Shown: piece after piece, positions 8,398-17,574 of the stretch | Position numbering within the stretch: position 1 is the first letter of the stretch | Layout: each line of letters begins with the position of its first letter | Assembly (NCBI RefSeq): GCF_907177275.1 | Contig: NZ_CAJSLV010000043.1 | Coordinates: 1-64,000, forward strand | Origin: Actinacidiphila cocklensis | Lineage (GTDB): Bacteria; Actinomycetota; Actinomycetes; Streptomycetales; Streptomycetaceae | Direction of reading: 5' to 3' | Length of the DNA stretch: 64,000 nucleotides | Notes under the pieces: generated by a model | The model's input: only the letters and a program-made list of their open reading frames with translations | Databases searched by the model: none | Told to the model about the DNA's origin: nothing | Position numbers and translations under genes: made by a program

Positions 8398-8798
8398 CCG
8401 TGACTGCCGCGCCGCGAGACGGTGGGCGTGTCGGGTAGGTGGCGGGACGCCCATCCCGCGAGTTCGCCCAGGATGGGCATGAGAGCCGTCCCGTCCGGGG
8501 TCAGACGGTAGCGAACCGTGATGGGCGGGCCGGTCTTCACCTCGCGGAGGGTGAGACCGGCGGCGGACAGTTCGGAGAGCCGCTCCGAGAGGACGGAGTC
8601 GCTGATGCCTTCCACCGCGCGCCGCAACTCTGCGTAGCCCAGGGGTCCGTGCTGGAGGGTGGCCAGGATGACGCCGTTCCACCGCTTGCCGAGGAAGGTG
8701 AACGCCTTGGCCAGCGCACCGTCGCAGGCGGCCGGATGGTGCGACTCCGCACTCGCGCCGCCCGAGCGGGCCGACCGAGCGCCCTTTGCTTCCTCCAT
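8394..8798 (-). CDS. HxlR-family transcriptional regulator
   Basis: 134 residues. A single winged helix-turn-helix of the HxlR type: CDGALAKAFTFLGKRWNGVI opens the domain with the family Cys and the KRW motif. It is followed by LATLQHGPLGYAELRRAVEG, the recognition region ISDSVLSERLSELSAAGL, and the wing ITVRYRLTPDG. HxlR proteins respond to reactive aldehydes, quinones or other electrophiles, often through the conserved Cys. It is divergent from a nitroreductase-like gene with about 105 bases between starts, the usual arrangement of an HxlR regulator and its redox-enzyme target. No ECF41-type promoter is present in that gap. Confidence 0.88.
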   Translation of the reverse strand: MEEAKGARSARSGGASAESHHPAACDGALAKAFTFLGKRWNGVILATLQHGPLGYAELRRAVEGISDSVLSERLSELSAAGLTLREVKTGPPITVRYRLTPDGTALMPILGELAGWASRHLPDTPTVSRRGSHG

Positions 8799-8903
8799 GC
8801 CTTCAGCGTAACCGGGTGCTACTCTGCAGGCCGCACGCTCTGTTTTTAGAAGCGACATGGATTTCAGTAGCCACTTCGCCATAACGAGCCCGGAGAATCC
8901 TCT

Positions 8904-9512
8904 ATGTCCGTTACCGGAACCCTTCCCGGAGTCAACGACGATGCCCGCGCCGCGCTGTTCACCGCCGCGCGCACCGCTTACTCCTTCGCCGGCACGCCCG
9001 TCGACGACGAGAAGCTGACGGGTATCTGGGAGCTCGCCCGATGGGCACCGACCGCGGCGAACCTGCAGCCGCTGCGCGTCCTGTACATCCGTACGCCCGA
9101 AGGCAAGGAGCGCCTGCTGCCGAACCTCAACGAGGGAAACCGGCCCAAATCGGCCTCGGCACCTGTCGTCGCTGTCCTCGCCGTGGACGACCGCTTCCAC
9201 GACCACATCCCGCACATCCTTCCCATCCGTCCCGAGATGCAGGGCCACTTCGAAGCCGATCCCGCCCAGCGTGACGGCATCACGTCCTTCAACGGGCCGC
9301 TCCAGGCCGGCTACTTCATCCTGGCCGTCCGCGCCTTCGGCCTGGCCGCCGGACCGATGGGCGGCTTCGACCCGGCCGGGATCGACAAGGAGTTCTTCCC
9401 GGACAACGGCTGGCGCTCCATCCTCGTGGTCAACATCGGCCACGCGGCCGGGGCGCCGGAGTTCGACCGCATGCCCCGCGTGCCCCACGAGCACGCCCTC
9501 GACTGGGCCTGA
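8904..9512 (+). CDS. Nitroreductase family protein (malonic-semialdehyde-reductase-like)
   Basis: 202 residues. FMN-binding nitroreductase fold: RTAYSFAGTPVDDEKL, ELARWAPTAANLQPLRVLYI, the central VVAVLAVDDRFHDHIPHILP, and the C-terminal GWRSILVVNIGH. The length and the APTAANLQPLR motif fit the RutE/malonic-semialdehyde-reductase branch, which reduces aldehydes or nitro/quinone groups with NAD(P)H. GGAG lies eight bases before the ATG. The divergent HxlR gene is its probable regulator. It sits inside the redox-rich locus but lacks the shared ECF41-type promoter. Confidence 0.85.
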   Translation: MSVTGTLPGVNDDARAALFTAARTAYSFAGTPVDDEKLTGIWELARWAPTAANLQPLRVLYIRTPEGKERLLPNLNEGNRPKSASAPVVAVLAVDDRFHDHIPHILPIRPEMQGHFEADPAQRDGITSFNGPLQAGYFILAVRAFGLAAGPMGGFDPAGIDKEFFPDNGWRSILVVNIGHAAGAPEFDRMPRVPHEHALDWA

Positions 9513-9731
9513 CTCCCACAGCCGCGCCTACCGCCCCGGCAATTCGCGCGCGCGTCGGGCAGCTCTCCTGTGGGCGGCGCAAAGGCATCCTCGGCGGTTG
9601 CCCCGGGAAGCCACAGTGCCCGCTCGCGCCGGAGGCCGCGCAGCGCAGAAGAGATCCGCCCGCCTGCACCGATACGTCGGCCTCGGCCGCTCACGATGTT
9701 GTTAAGCTCGACGCGTGCGGGGATCATCGGG

Positions 9732-12473
9732 GTGAGTGAGGACGGTCCGGAGCGGCTGCGCGGCCGGCGCCGCGAGTGTGAGGTGCTCGACGGGCTGATC
9801 TCGGGCGTGGAGTCCGGAAGCAGTGCCGTCCTGGTCCTGCGCGGTGATGCCGGGATCGGGAAGTCCGCTCTGCTGGATCACCTGGCGGCACGCGCCGCGG
9901 GCTACCGCATCGCCCGCGGGGCGGGCGCCGAGTCGGAGATGGAGCTTCCGTTCGCGGGGCTGCATCGGCTGTGCGCCCCGTTCGTCGGACGCGCCGATTC
10001 CCTTCCGCCTCCACAGCGGGAAGCGCTGTCCACGGCGTTCGGGGTGAGCATGGGACCGCCTCCGGACCGTTTCCTGGTCGGTCTGGCCGTCCTCGGACTG
10101 CTCACCGACGTGGCCGCCGAGCGGCCGTTGTTCTGCCTCGTCGACGACGCGCAGTGGCTGGACCGCGTCTCGGCGCAGACGCTGGCGTTCGTGGCGCGCC
10201 GCATGCTCGCCGAACCGCTGGCGCTCGTCTTCGCCTCTCGCGAGCGGCGGGGACGCGACGAGTTGGCCGGTCTGCCCGAACTGGCACTCGACGGCCTCGA
10301 CGACACCGACGCCCGCGCGCTTCTGGACGCGGCGGCGAACGGGCCGATGGACGAGCGGATCCGCGTCCGCGTCCTCGCCGAAGCACGCGGCAACCCGCTC
10401 GCTCTGCTGGAGCTCCCCCACGGCCGGATCGAGGCGGAACCGGCCGGTGGGCTCGGCCTGTCCGATCCCGGACCGGTGGCCGGCCGCATCGAGCGCAGCT
10501 ACCTCGCACGGGTCCGCTCGCTGCCGACGGCGACGCAGCGGCTGTTGCTGACCGCCGCGGCCGAACCGATCGGCGACGTGACGCTGCTCAGGCGTGCCGC
10601 CGCGCGTCTGGACATCAGCCAGGACGCGGCCGGCCCGGCGGTCAGGGCGGGGTTGCTCGAGGTCGGGGCCATGGTGCGTTTCAGGCACCCGCTCCTACGC
10701 TCGGCGATCTACCGGTCGGCCGGGCTGGCGGACCTGCGGCAGGTTCACCGCGCCCTGGCAGAGGAGACCGATCCCCTCCTCGACCCCGACCGTCGCGCTT
10801 GGCACCTGGCGCAGGCGACGGTTCGGCCGGACGAGTCGATCGCCGCCGAACTGGAGGCGTCGGCGCAGCGGGCGCTGGCGCGAGGGGGCACCGCCGCGGC
10901 GGCCGCCTTCCTCGCCCACGCCGCGGCACTGACGCCTCACCCGGGGCGCAAGGCGACGCGTGCGCTCGCTGCGGCTCAGGCGAAACTCCGCGCCGGTGCA
11001 CCCGCCGCGGCGCGCGAACTGCTGGCCCTGGCACGGAGTGGAGTCCTCGACGACCTGGGTCGCGTCCGCGTGGACCTCGTCCAGGCCCGGATAGCCCTCG
11101 CCTCCAGCCGCCTGGACGAGGCGCTCCCCCTGCTGCTGGCCACCGCGCAGCATGCGGTGCCGCTCGATGTCGGCCTGGCTCGCGAGACCTTCCTCGACAC
11201 CCTGTCGGCCGCCATGTTCGCCGGGCGCCTCGCCACCGGCGTGAGCGTCCGCGAGGTGGCGTCGGCGGCGCAGAAGACGTCGGCGCCCACCACGAAACCG
11301 CCGGGCAACGCCGATCTGCTCCTGAACGCCTTCGCCGCACGGTTCACCGGCGGTTACCGCGTCGCGGTCGCCGCCTCGCACGACGCCCTACGGGCGTTCC
11401 GGCGGGAGTCCGACCCTGATGAGGTCCTGCGCTGGTCGTGGCTGGCCTCCGCTCTGGCGGCCGAGATGTGGGACTTCGAGGCGTGGACCGAGTTGGTGGC
11501 ACGCCACGTGCGAACCGCCCGCGCCGTCGGCGCGCTGACCGAGTTGCCCCTCGCGCTCAACTCGCAGGTCGTCGTCCACACGTGCGCCGGGGAACTTGAG
11601 GCCGCAGCACTGCTCACTGCGGAGATCGACCGGCTGCAGGAGGCGGTCGGCAGCAACTTCGCGCCGTACGGCACGATGACACTCGCCGCCTGGCAGGGAC
11701 GCGGACGCGAAGCCGCCCCGCTGATCGAGGCCAGCATGGAGGACGCGCTGCACCGCGGTGAGGGAATCGGCGTGGCCATCGCGCAGCGGGCCGGAGCGGT
11801 GCTCCACAACGGTCTGGGCAGGTACGAGGAGGCGTTCGGCGCAGCCCGTCTGGCGAGCGCGCATCCGCAGGACCTGGTCGCAGCCCACTGGGGACTGGTC
11901 GAACTGGTGGAAGCCGGCGTGCGCAGCGGTCGCCTCGACGCGGCCGAGGCCGCACTGGTCCGGCTGACCGAGACCACGGACGCGGCCGCCACACACTGGG
12001 CGTTGGGAGTCCAGACTCGCTCCCGTGCACTGCTGAGCCGGGGGAAAGCAGCAGAGGAGCTGTACCGGGAGTCGATCGAACGGCTCGGCAGCAGCCGGGT
12101 GGCGATGGAGACCGCCCGGTCGCACCTGCTGTACGGGGAATGGTTGCGGCGGGAGAGCCGCCGCGCCGACGCCCGGGAGCAGTTGCGCAAGGCACACGCG
12201 CTGTTCACGCGGTTCGGTGCGGGTGCGTTCGCCGAACGCGCCGTCCGCGAGCTGCGGGCCACCGGCGAGACGGTGGCCCGGCACGACGGTGCCCCCACGG
12301 CGACGCTCACCCCTCAGGAGACCCAGATCGCGCATCTGGCCCGCGAGGGGTTCACCAACTCCGAGATCGGCGCCCAGCTGTTCCTCAGCCCGCACACCGT
12401 GGAATGGCATCTTCGGAAGGTGTACGCCAAGCTCGGCATCGCCTCCCGCCGGCTCTTGCGCACCGCGCTGTGA
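9732..12473 (+). CDS. LAL-type LuxR family transcriptional regulator
   Basis: About 913 residues. Same architecture as the regulator ending at 5071: N-terminal ATPase with Walker A GDAGIGKS and Walker B LFCLVDDAQWLD, TPR-like helical middle, and C-terminal LuxR helix-turn-helix (LTPQETQIAHLAREGFTNSE; SPHTVEWHLRKVYAKLGI). The GTG start is chosen because GGGGA lies eight bases upstream and a TAAGCT -10-like box at 9702 would put transcription start near 9714; an in-frame ATG at 9696 is the alternative. The stop is 24 bases from the convergent ferritin-like gene. The three paralogues differ mostly in the middle region, as expected if they sense different signals. Confidence 0.88.
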   Translation: MSEDGPERLRGRRRECEVLDGLISGVESGSSAVLVLRGDAGIGKSALLDHLAARAAGYRIARGAGAESEMELPFAGLHRLCAPFVGRADSLPPPQREALSTAFGVSMGPPPDRFLVGLAVLGLLTDVAAERPLFCLVDDAQWLDRVSAQTLAFVARRMLAEPLALVFASRERRGRDELAGLPELALDGLDDTDARALLDAAANGPMDERIRVRVLAEARGNPLALLELPHGRIEAEPAGGLGLSDPGPVAGRIERSYLARVRSLPTATQRLLLTAAAEPIGDVTLLRRAAARLDISQDAAGPAVRAGLLEVGAMVRFRHPLLRSAIYRSAGLADLRQVHRALAEETDPLLDPDRRAWHLAQATVRPDESIAAELEASAQRALARGGTAAAAAFLAHAAALTPHPGRKATRALAAAQAKLRAGAPAAARELLALARSGVLDDLGRVRVDLVQARIALASSRLDEALPLLLATAQHAVPLDVGLARETFLDTLSAAMFAGRLATGVSVREVASAAQKTSAPTTKPPGNADLLLNAFAARFTGGYRVAVAASHDALRAFRRESDPDEVLRWSWLASALAAEMWDFEAWTELVARHVRTARAVGALTELPLALNSQVVVHTCAGELEAAALLTAEIDRLQEAVGSNFAPYGTMTLAAWQGRGREAAPLIEASMEDALHRGEGIGVAIAQRAGAVLHNGLGRYEEAFGAARLASAHPQDLVAAHWGLVELVEAGVRSGRLDAAEAALVRLTETTDAAATHWALGVQTRSRALLSRGKAAEELYRESIERLGSSRVAMETARSHLLYGEWLRRESRRADAREQLRKAHALFTRFGAGAFAERAVRELRATGETVARHDGAPTATLTPQETQIAHLAREGFTNSEIGAQLFLSPHTVEWHLRKVYAKLGIASRRLLRTAL

Positions 12474-12497
12474 GCGGCGTCTCATTCTCGAACGGAA

Positions 12498-13568
12498 TCA
12501 TCGGCGCAGCTCCGGTTCGACGTACTCGAACGTCGGCCCGGCGGTCGTGCCGTCGCCGTCCGGCATGTCCATCAGGGCCTGGGCCTGGGCCTTCAGCGCG
12601 TACATCGTGCCGGTCGCGGCCGCAAGTCTGTCCGGGCTGCCGTTGAACGCCTCCTCCAGCAGCTGGAGCAGGCCGCAGTAGGTGACGTTGAACTCCTCCT
12701 GGGCGGATCGGATCGCGCTGCCCGCCGGGTGATCCGCCACCAGCGGGTTGGGGCGCATCGGGCGGACGCCGGCCAGGTCGACCGTGACCGTTTCCCCCGT
12801 GGGGCCGGACAGCGGTGTGTCACCGCGCAGGTAGCGCCGGCCCAGTTTGAGCTCCTGGTACCGGTAGTAGTGCGAGACCTCATCGCGTTCGGGGTGGAAG
12901 ATGTCCCGGTCGCCGTCCCACACTTCGCCCCGCGCTGTGCCCTCGCCCTGCTCGACGATCTCCTCCAGTGCCGCCAGCGCCGAGCCCAGGTCGTTGACCG
13001 CGGTCAGCTTCCCGCCCGTGTGGCGGAAGGGGCCGCCGGTGACCTGTCGGGCCGGGTCTCCGCAGAAGACCGCCGCATCGCCGAGTTCGGCGCAGAGGTG
13101 GCGCAGCCCGTCTTCGATCGCGTCGTAGAACTGGCCGATCGTCTGGTAGCCGTCGTCCTCAGCCGGCGCACCGGGCAGGGCCGGCTGCTCGAGCCGCAGG
13201 AACATCTCCACAGCCTCGGGCCCGAAAGGTACGAGGGACAGGCGCAGGGAGCGGTCGCCATGAGGCAGGGTCCGGGGATGCGGCTGCAGCAACTCCGGCG
13301 TGTCCAGGCGCGGCCGGCCGCCGACCGCGTTGAGGAGATTCGCCGCCAGGGCCAGATGGATCATCTCTTCCACGAAAACGCCGCCGACTGCCTCGACAGC
13401 GTCCGGGTTCAGCCGGGGATCGAGCGAGTAGAGCGCGCAGAGATAGGGCGGCAGCGTGGCGTGTTCCAGTTCCAGCGCCCACTGGAGGTGCTCGCGAAGG
13501 CTTTCGAGCGTCGCTATCCGCGTCGCCGAGGGTGCCTCGGCTGCTGCCGGCTGTTCCTGGTGGTTCAC
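12498..13568 (-). CDS. Ferritin-like domain protein (VioB-type)
   Basis: 356 residues. A four-helix ferritin-like domain with the ExxH metal pattern is visible: ALELEHATLPPYLCALYSL (helix one), FVEEMIHLALAANLLNAVGG (ExxH in helix two), then HPERDEVSHYYRYQEL with another E/H pair. This pattern belongs to the ferritin-like family found in VioB-type iminophenylpyruvate dimer synthases and many stand-alone proteins. A diiron oxidative role is plausible; the substrate is unknown. The GTG start follows GAGAGAA. An exact ECF41-type promoter faces it at 13715-13741, divergent from the promoter of the epimerase-like gene on the other strand. The leader is about 147 bases. Confidence 0.8.
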   Translation of the reverse strand: MNHQEQPAAAEAPSATRIATLESLREHLQWALELEHATLPPYLCALYSLDPRLNPDAVEAVGGVFVEEMIHLALAANLLNAVGGRPRLDTPELLQPHPRTLPHGDRSLRLSLVPFGPEAVEMFLRLEQPALPGAPAEDDGYQTIGQFYDAIEDGLRHLCAELGDAAVFCGDPARQVTGGPFRHTGGKLTAVNDLGSALAALEEIVEQGEGTARGEVWDGDRDIFHPERDEVSHYYRYQELKLGRRYLRGDTPLSGPTGETVTVDLAGVRPMRPNPLVADHPAGSAIRSAQEEFNVTYCGLLQLLEEAFNGSPDRLAAATGTMYALKAQAQALMDMPDGDGTTAGPTFEYVEPELRR

Positions 13569-13714
13569 GAGTGTTCTCTCATTTCGTTTGTCCGACGTGG
13601 CCGTGAGCTGCGTCGGTTTCCGGAGCGGTTGCCGGTAGTGGGGTGCCGGGAGGCGTCGCGGTGCGGCTGATGCCGTCCGCGCGTCCGCGCCCCCCCCGCG
13701 CATCGCTCAGGGTT

Positions 13715-13741
13715 GACCGGGCTGGCGGTGGATCTGTGACA
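13715..13741 (-). promoter_or_regulatory. ECF41-type promoter of the ferritin-like gene
   Basis: Minus strand: TGTCACA, 16 bases, GGTC, both exact. Its spacer begins GATCCACCG, identical to the first nine spacer bases of the cupin promoter at 30922-30948, hinting at common descent of the two promoters. Confidence 0.8.
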
Positions 13742-13799
13742 GTGGCAGCGCGAGCTCTTCCCACGCACAGCTGTTCCGTCTTCGGGCATCCGTCCTCAG

Positions 13800-13826
13800 T
13801 GTCACAACATGTGCACGCATGCGGTC
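13800..13826 (+). promoter_or_regulatory. ECF41-type promoter of the first epimerase-like gene
   Basis: TGTCACA, 16 bases, GGTC, exact. It is back to back with the ferritin-like gene promoter; the two -35 boxes are only 58 bases apart. It drives the gene starting at 13911 and possibly the sigma gene beyond. Confidence 0.8.
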
Positions 13827-13910
13827 GTAGATGTGCCGAGCGACGGGCGTCGCCGGCACATGGACGAAGAACTCAGCGGGCTCGTCGGCCCTGGAGGAGA
13901 AGAGACCCAC

Positions 13911-14762
13911 ATGCGAGTCGTTGTCGCGGGAGCCACCGGCCGAATCGGTTCCAGGACGGTCGTCCGGCTTCGGGACCACGGTCTGGAGGTCGTGCCCGTG
14001 TCGCGCGCCGAGGGCGTCGACGTCACCACGGGAAAGGGCCTCCCCGAGGCGCTGCGGGGTGCCGAGCTGGTGGTGGACGTCACCGACGCGCCGTCCCGTC
14101 GGGGACGCGCGAGCGGGGCGTTCTTCGGCACCGCGACGCGCAACCTGCTCGACGCCGCTGACTCGGCAAGGGTCGAGCACTACGTGGTGCTGTCCGTCGT
14201 GGGGACCGAGCGTCTGTCCGCAGGGTACTTCCGGGCGAAACTGCTGCAGGAGGAGCAGGTGCGCAGGTCGCCGGTCCCCCACTCCATCGTGCGTGCCACA
14301 CCGTTCTTCGAGACGGTCGAGACGGTGTCGCGTTCGGTGGCCCACCCGGACGGTGTACATGTCGCACCCGTGCGGGTGCGTCCGGTGTCGACGGACGACG
14401 TCGCCGCTGCCGTCGCCCGGGGCGCCGTCGGCATGCCGGTGTTCGGCCCGGTGGAGATCGCCGGACCGGAGGAGCACCGCCTGGACGACCTCGTCGGGAA
14501 AATGCTGGCCGCGCGGGGGGACATGCGCGAGGTGGTCGTCGACGCCCAGGCACCCTTCCTCGGCGCTGTGCCCGGCGAGTGGACGCTGCTCCCCGTGGCG
14601 AACGCCCGTCTGGGGCACACCACCTTCGCCCAGTGGCTGGGAGACCGCGACGACCCGCTGCCGGTCCGCGGCAGCCGGTGGGTCAAGCGGCACCGGCAGT
14701 CGCCGGACCCGGAGGGCATCTGGCCGGCGGGCACCGGGGACGCCGGGCGCCGGAGCGCGTGA
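13911..14762 (+). CDS. NAD(P)H-binding epimerase-like protein (NmrA/atypical SDR)
   Basis: 283 residues. The N-terminus is a Rossmann fold with the GATGRIG dinucleotide motif (RVVVAGATGRIGSRTVVRL). The family continues with YVVLSVVGTERLSAGYFRAK, which has the Tyr-x-x-x-Lys pair of SDR enzymes, and a C-terminal substrate-domain stretch (VEIAGPEEHRLDDL). Atypical SDRs of this kind act as epimerases, reductases or redox sensors; the substrate is unknown. ECF41 sigma factors are known for nearby targets of exactly this kind. An exact ECF41-type promoter lies 85 bases upstream of the ATG, and the sigma gene follows about 190 bases downstream on the same strand. A close paralogue starts at 16047; this copy is about 35 residues longer at the C-terminus. 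Confidence 0.87.
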   Translation: MRVVVAGATGRIGSRTVVRLRDHGLEVVPVSRAEGVDVTTGKGLPEALRGAELVVDVTDAPSRRGRASGAFFGTATRNLLDAADSARVEHYVVLSVVGTERLSAGYFRAKLLQEEQVRRSPVPHSIVRATPFFETVETVSRSVAHPDGVHVAPVRVRPVSTDDVAAAVARGAVGMPVFGPVEIAGPEEHRLDDLVGKMLAARGDMREVVVDAQAPFLGAVPGEWTLLPVANARLGHTTFAQWLGDRDDPLPVRGSRWVKRHRQSPDPEGIWPAGTGDAGRRSA

Positions 14763-14954
14763 CGTACCCGGGGGCGCATGGTGAGCCCGGTCGACACGGG
14801 TCGTGCGACGGTGGTCGCGGAAGGGGCCGGGACCGGGTTCGCCCCTGCGTCCGATCGCACCGACACCACCGTGGTGGCGGTCCGACTCACGGCCTCGGGC
14901 AGGAGGAGCGGCCGGTCCTGCTTGTAGAATGTGCCCCTGAAGTGGAGGACATGC

Positions 14955-15851
14955 ATGCGCGCTGGCGACGACCCGAGGTCCCTCGACCAGGCCGCGAGGG
15001 ACTTCGTCGCGGCGCGGCCCAGGCTCTTCGGCATCGCCTACCGCGTACTCGGCAGTACGGTGGAGGCCGAGGATGTCGTCCAGGAGGCGTGGCTGCGCTG
15101 GCAGGGCGCCGATCGCGCCGGGATCAACGAACCGGCCGCCTTTCTCGCGACGGTCACCGTCCGGCTGGCGATCAACGTGGCCCAGTCCGCCAGGGTACGG
15201 CGCGAGTCGTATACGGGCCCCTGGCTTCCCGAGCCCGTTGACACGACGGCGGATCCGTACCTGGGCGCGGAGCGGGCCGAGGCACTCGACCTGGCGGTCC
15301 TGTTCCTCCTGGAGAAGCTGAATCCCGTGGAGCGCGCCGCCTACGTGCTGAGGGAGGCCTTCGACTATCCGTACCGCCGCATCGCCGAGGTCCTGGAGAC
15401 CAGCGAGGCCAACGCGCGGCAGCTGGTGACACGTGCCCGCAGACGTCTGGCCGCGGAACGCCGGAAGCCGGTCAGCCGCACCGCGCACCGGCGCATGTTG
15501 GAGGTGTTCCTCGCCGCGGCGCAGACCGGTGATCTGTCGGGGCTGGAAGATGTCCTCACATCAGACGTCGTGAGCTACTCCGACGGCGGCGGGGTCCGCG
15601 GGGCGTCCAAGATCCCGGTCCGCGGGCTGCCGCACGTCTCCCAGTACCTCGCCGCCTTCGCCCCGCGCTTCTGGCCTGGGTCGGACGTCCGCTGGGTCGA
15701 GGCCAACGGCAGGCCCGCCGTCCTGGTCTCGGCGGGCGGCGAGGCGAAGGCCCTGCTCTGTGCCGACGTGTCCGAGCGCGGCATCGAACGCATCATGTGG
15801 GTGATGAATCCGGTGAAACTGGCCCCCTACCTCGCCTCGCTCGAGGCCTGA
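14955..15851 (+). CDS. sigJ: ECF41-group RNA polymerase sigma factor (SigJ-like)
   Basis: 298 residues. Sigma region 2 spans about 15-80 (LFGIAYRVLGSTVEAEDVVQ); region 4 about 110-165 (YVLREAFDYPYRRIAEVLET). Between them is WLPEP (90-94), a signature of ECF41. The C-terminal ~120 residues form a SnoaL-like domain with DGGGV (210-214) and a terminal NPVKL, matching the family's DGGGR and NPDKL signatures. In characterised ECF41 proteins this fused domain modulates sigma activity in place of a separate anti-sigma factor. The ATG used has GGAGG six bases upstream. The gene lies between two epimerase-like genes with ECF41-type promoters, the typical ECF41 neighbourhood. No such promoter precedes the sigma gene itself, so autoregulation could only occur by read-through from 13800. 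Confidence 0.93.
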   Translation: MRAGDDPRSLDQAARDFVAARPRLFGIAYRVLGSTVEAEDVVQEAWLRWQGADRAGINEPAAFLATVTVRLAINVAQSARVRRESYTGPWLPEPVDTTADPYLGAERAEALDLAVLFLLEKLNPVERAAYVLREAFDYPYRRIAEVLETSEANARQLVTRARRRLAAERRKPVSRTAHRRMLEVFLAAAQTGDLSGLEDVLTSDVVSYSDGGGVRGASKIPVRGLPHVSQYLAAFAPRFWPGSDVRWVEANGRPAVLVSAGGEAKALLCADVSERGIERIMWVMNPVKLAPYLASLEA

Positions 15852-15975
15852 GGCAGGCCCCGCACGCCACGGACGCCCCTGACACTCTCTTCGCGCACCC
15901 GGGCGGGCACAGTGTGACAGCACCTTTTCCCCAGTGACCACTTCCGACTCCAGGGAGTGGTTCCTGCTCCTCTGC

Positions 15976-16002
15976 TGTCACACATCACGCCACTGTCCGG
16001 TC
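15976..16002 (+). promoter_or_regulatory. ECF41-type promoter of the second epimerase-like gene
   Basis: TGTCACA, 16 bases, GGTC, exact; the -10 ends 45 bases before the ATG at 16047. It lies about 125 bases after the sigma factor stop. Confidence 0.82.
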
Positions 16003-16046
16003 TGTCCTGGTGCAGATCGAATGAGAAACCTCGAAAGGACTCCGTC

Positions 16047-16793
16047 ATGAAGGTCGTAGTGATCGGTGGGACCGGGCTCATCGGCTCGAAGGTGGTCGCC
16101 AGGCTGGGTGAGCACGGGCACGAGGCGGTCCCCGCCGCGCCCAAGACCGGGGTCAACACCCTGACCGGCGAGGGCTTGGCCGAAGCCCTGCAAGGCGCGG
16201 ACGTCGTGATCGACGTGTCCAACTCGCCCTCCTTCGAGGACCAGGCCGTCATGGACTTCTTCCGCACCGCCACGGGCAACCTCCTCAAAGCGGAGGCCGG
16301 CGCGGGCGTGACGCACCACGTCGCCCTCTCCGTGGTCGGCACCGAACGCCTCCAGGAGAGCGGGTACTTCCGCGCCAAGCAGGCTCAGGAGGCGCTGATC
16401 AAGGAATCCGGGATCCCGTACTCGATCGTCCACGCCACGCAGTTCTTCGAGTTCGTGAAGAGCATCGCCGCGGAGGCGACCGACGGCGACACCGTTCGCC
16501 TGGCCCCTGTCAACATCCAGCCGCTCGCCTCCGACGACGTGGCCGCCGTCGTCGGCCGTACGGCTGTCGGCACGCCGGCCAACGGCCTGATCGAGATCGC
16601 AGGCCCCGAGGTCTTCCGGCTCGATGAGCTGATCCGCAAGGGGCTCGCCGTCAAGAACGACCCGCGTACGGTCGTCGCGGACGTGCACGCTCGGTACTTC
16701 GGCGCCGAACTGCAGCACAGCACGCTCCTGCCGGGCCCGTACGCGCGGATCGGTGAGGTCACGTTCGCCGACTGGCTCGCCCGGCAGCAGTAA
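16047..16793 (+). CDS. NAD(P)H-binding epimerase-like protein (NmrA/atypical SDR)
   Basis: 248 residues, clear paralogue of the gene at 13911. It has the Rossmann motif KVVVIGGTGLIGSKVVARL, the middle block HHVALSVVGTERLQESGYFR followed by AK, and the C-terminal block IEIAGPEVFRLDEL. It should bind NAD(P)H and act as an epimerase, reductase or sensor on an unidentified small molecule. The ATG follows GAAAGGA at ideal spacing. With the upstream sigma gene it forms the pairing regarded as the core target arrangement of ECF41 factors. The 257 bases after it, before the next convergent gene, contain no gene or repeat that I can support. Confidence 0.88.
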   Translation: MKVVVIGGTGLIGSKVVARLGEHGHEAVPAAPKTGVNTLTGEGLAEALQGADVVIDVSNSPSFEDQAVMDFFRTATGNLLKAEAGAGVTHHVALSVVGTERLQESGYFRAKQAQEALIKESGIPYSIVHATQFFEFVKSIAAEATDGDTVRLAPVNIQPLASDDVAAVVGRTAVGTPANGLIEIAGPEVFRLDELIRKGLAVKNDPRTVVADVHARYFGAELQHSTLLPGPYARIGEVTFADWLARQQ

Positions 16794-17050
16794 GAAGAAA
16801 CGGTTTTCCCGGGCGCCACGCCGTGGTCGCCGAGGTACGAGGGAAGTTCTCCTTTTTCGGGGGGCTGCTGAACGGGACGGCTCCAAGCCGACGAGGGCAG
16901 GCCATCGCCATCGATGCCCTGCCCTTCCATGTGCGGGACGCTTCTCCCGAGCCGGTGGTGCCCGTAGCCCCCTGTCGCATGAGCCGGGAAGCAGGCCGGG
17001 GTGGCGGAACGCGGGGCTGGGCGCGCCTTCTCGTCGCTCCGCCGCCGGGC

Positions 17051-17392
17051 TCAGCCGTGCGCTGTGAGGATCGCCGTGACGAAGACGGCCATGGCAGCGG
17101 TGATCAGGGTCATCGTGACCAGGATGCCCCGCAGCCAGCGCCCGAATCGGCGGTGCTGCTGCTCTTTCACCGCGTTGACCTTGTCGGCGATGTGCCTCGT
17201 CACCATGCGGGCGACGTAGATCTGTTCCTCCACGTACCAGCGCTCGATGTCCTCCTTCTGCTCGGCGGTCAGCCCCGACTCCTCAGCGGTGAAAGCGCCC
17301 ACGCGGCGCCGTGCCGCTCGCAGATGAGCCTGCCGGAACAGGAAGCTCTCGATGTCGGCCAGGCCCCGGGAGGCCTCCTGGCGGATGTCCAT
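17051..17392 (-). CDS. Small single-span membrane protein, function unknown
   Basis: 113 residues. The N-terminal two thirds are charged and helical (ESFLFRQAHLRAARRRVGAF, then DIERWYVEEQIYVARMV), consistent with a cytoplasmic coiled region. The C-terminus is one transmembrane helix (GILVTMTLITAAMAVFVTAI), a tail-anchored layout. I do not recognise a family with confidence. The ATG follows GGAG. An exact ECF41-type promoter at 17575-17601 points at this gene across a 183-base leader, the longest in the set, so it is probably part of the sigma regulon. The divergent neighbour is the CxxC decarboxylase-like gene. Confidence 0.75.
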   Translation of the reverse strand: MDIRQEASRGLADIESFLFRQAHLRAARRRVGAFTAEESGLTAEQKEDIERWYVEEQIYVARMVTRHIADKVNAVKEQQHRRFGRWLRGILVTMTLITAAMAVFVTAILTAHG

Positions 17393-17574
17393 GATGTGTG
17401 CTCCATCGGGAAGACGGGAAATGGAAGGCACTGGCACTACCCGTTCAGCGCGCCGGAGACGAAGCCGGTGCTGCGGACGTCGATGAGTGCCCGCCGCTGC
17501 TCCGGGCGGCTCCTCCAGGGCAGCCGCAATGACACTGGTTCTCGGGCTTTGCGGTGTGCTGTCCCCACCGAAAA

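Noticed and set aside
15913-15919. TGTCACA on the minus strand after the SigJ-like gene
   Set aside because: The -10 position reads GCGC-like sequence and no minus-strand gene follows; the exact plus-strand copy at 15976 is the functional candidate here.
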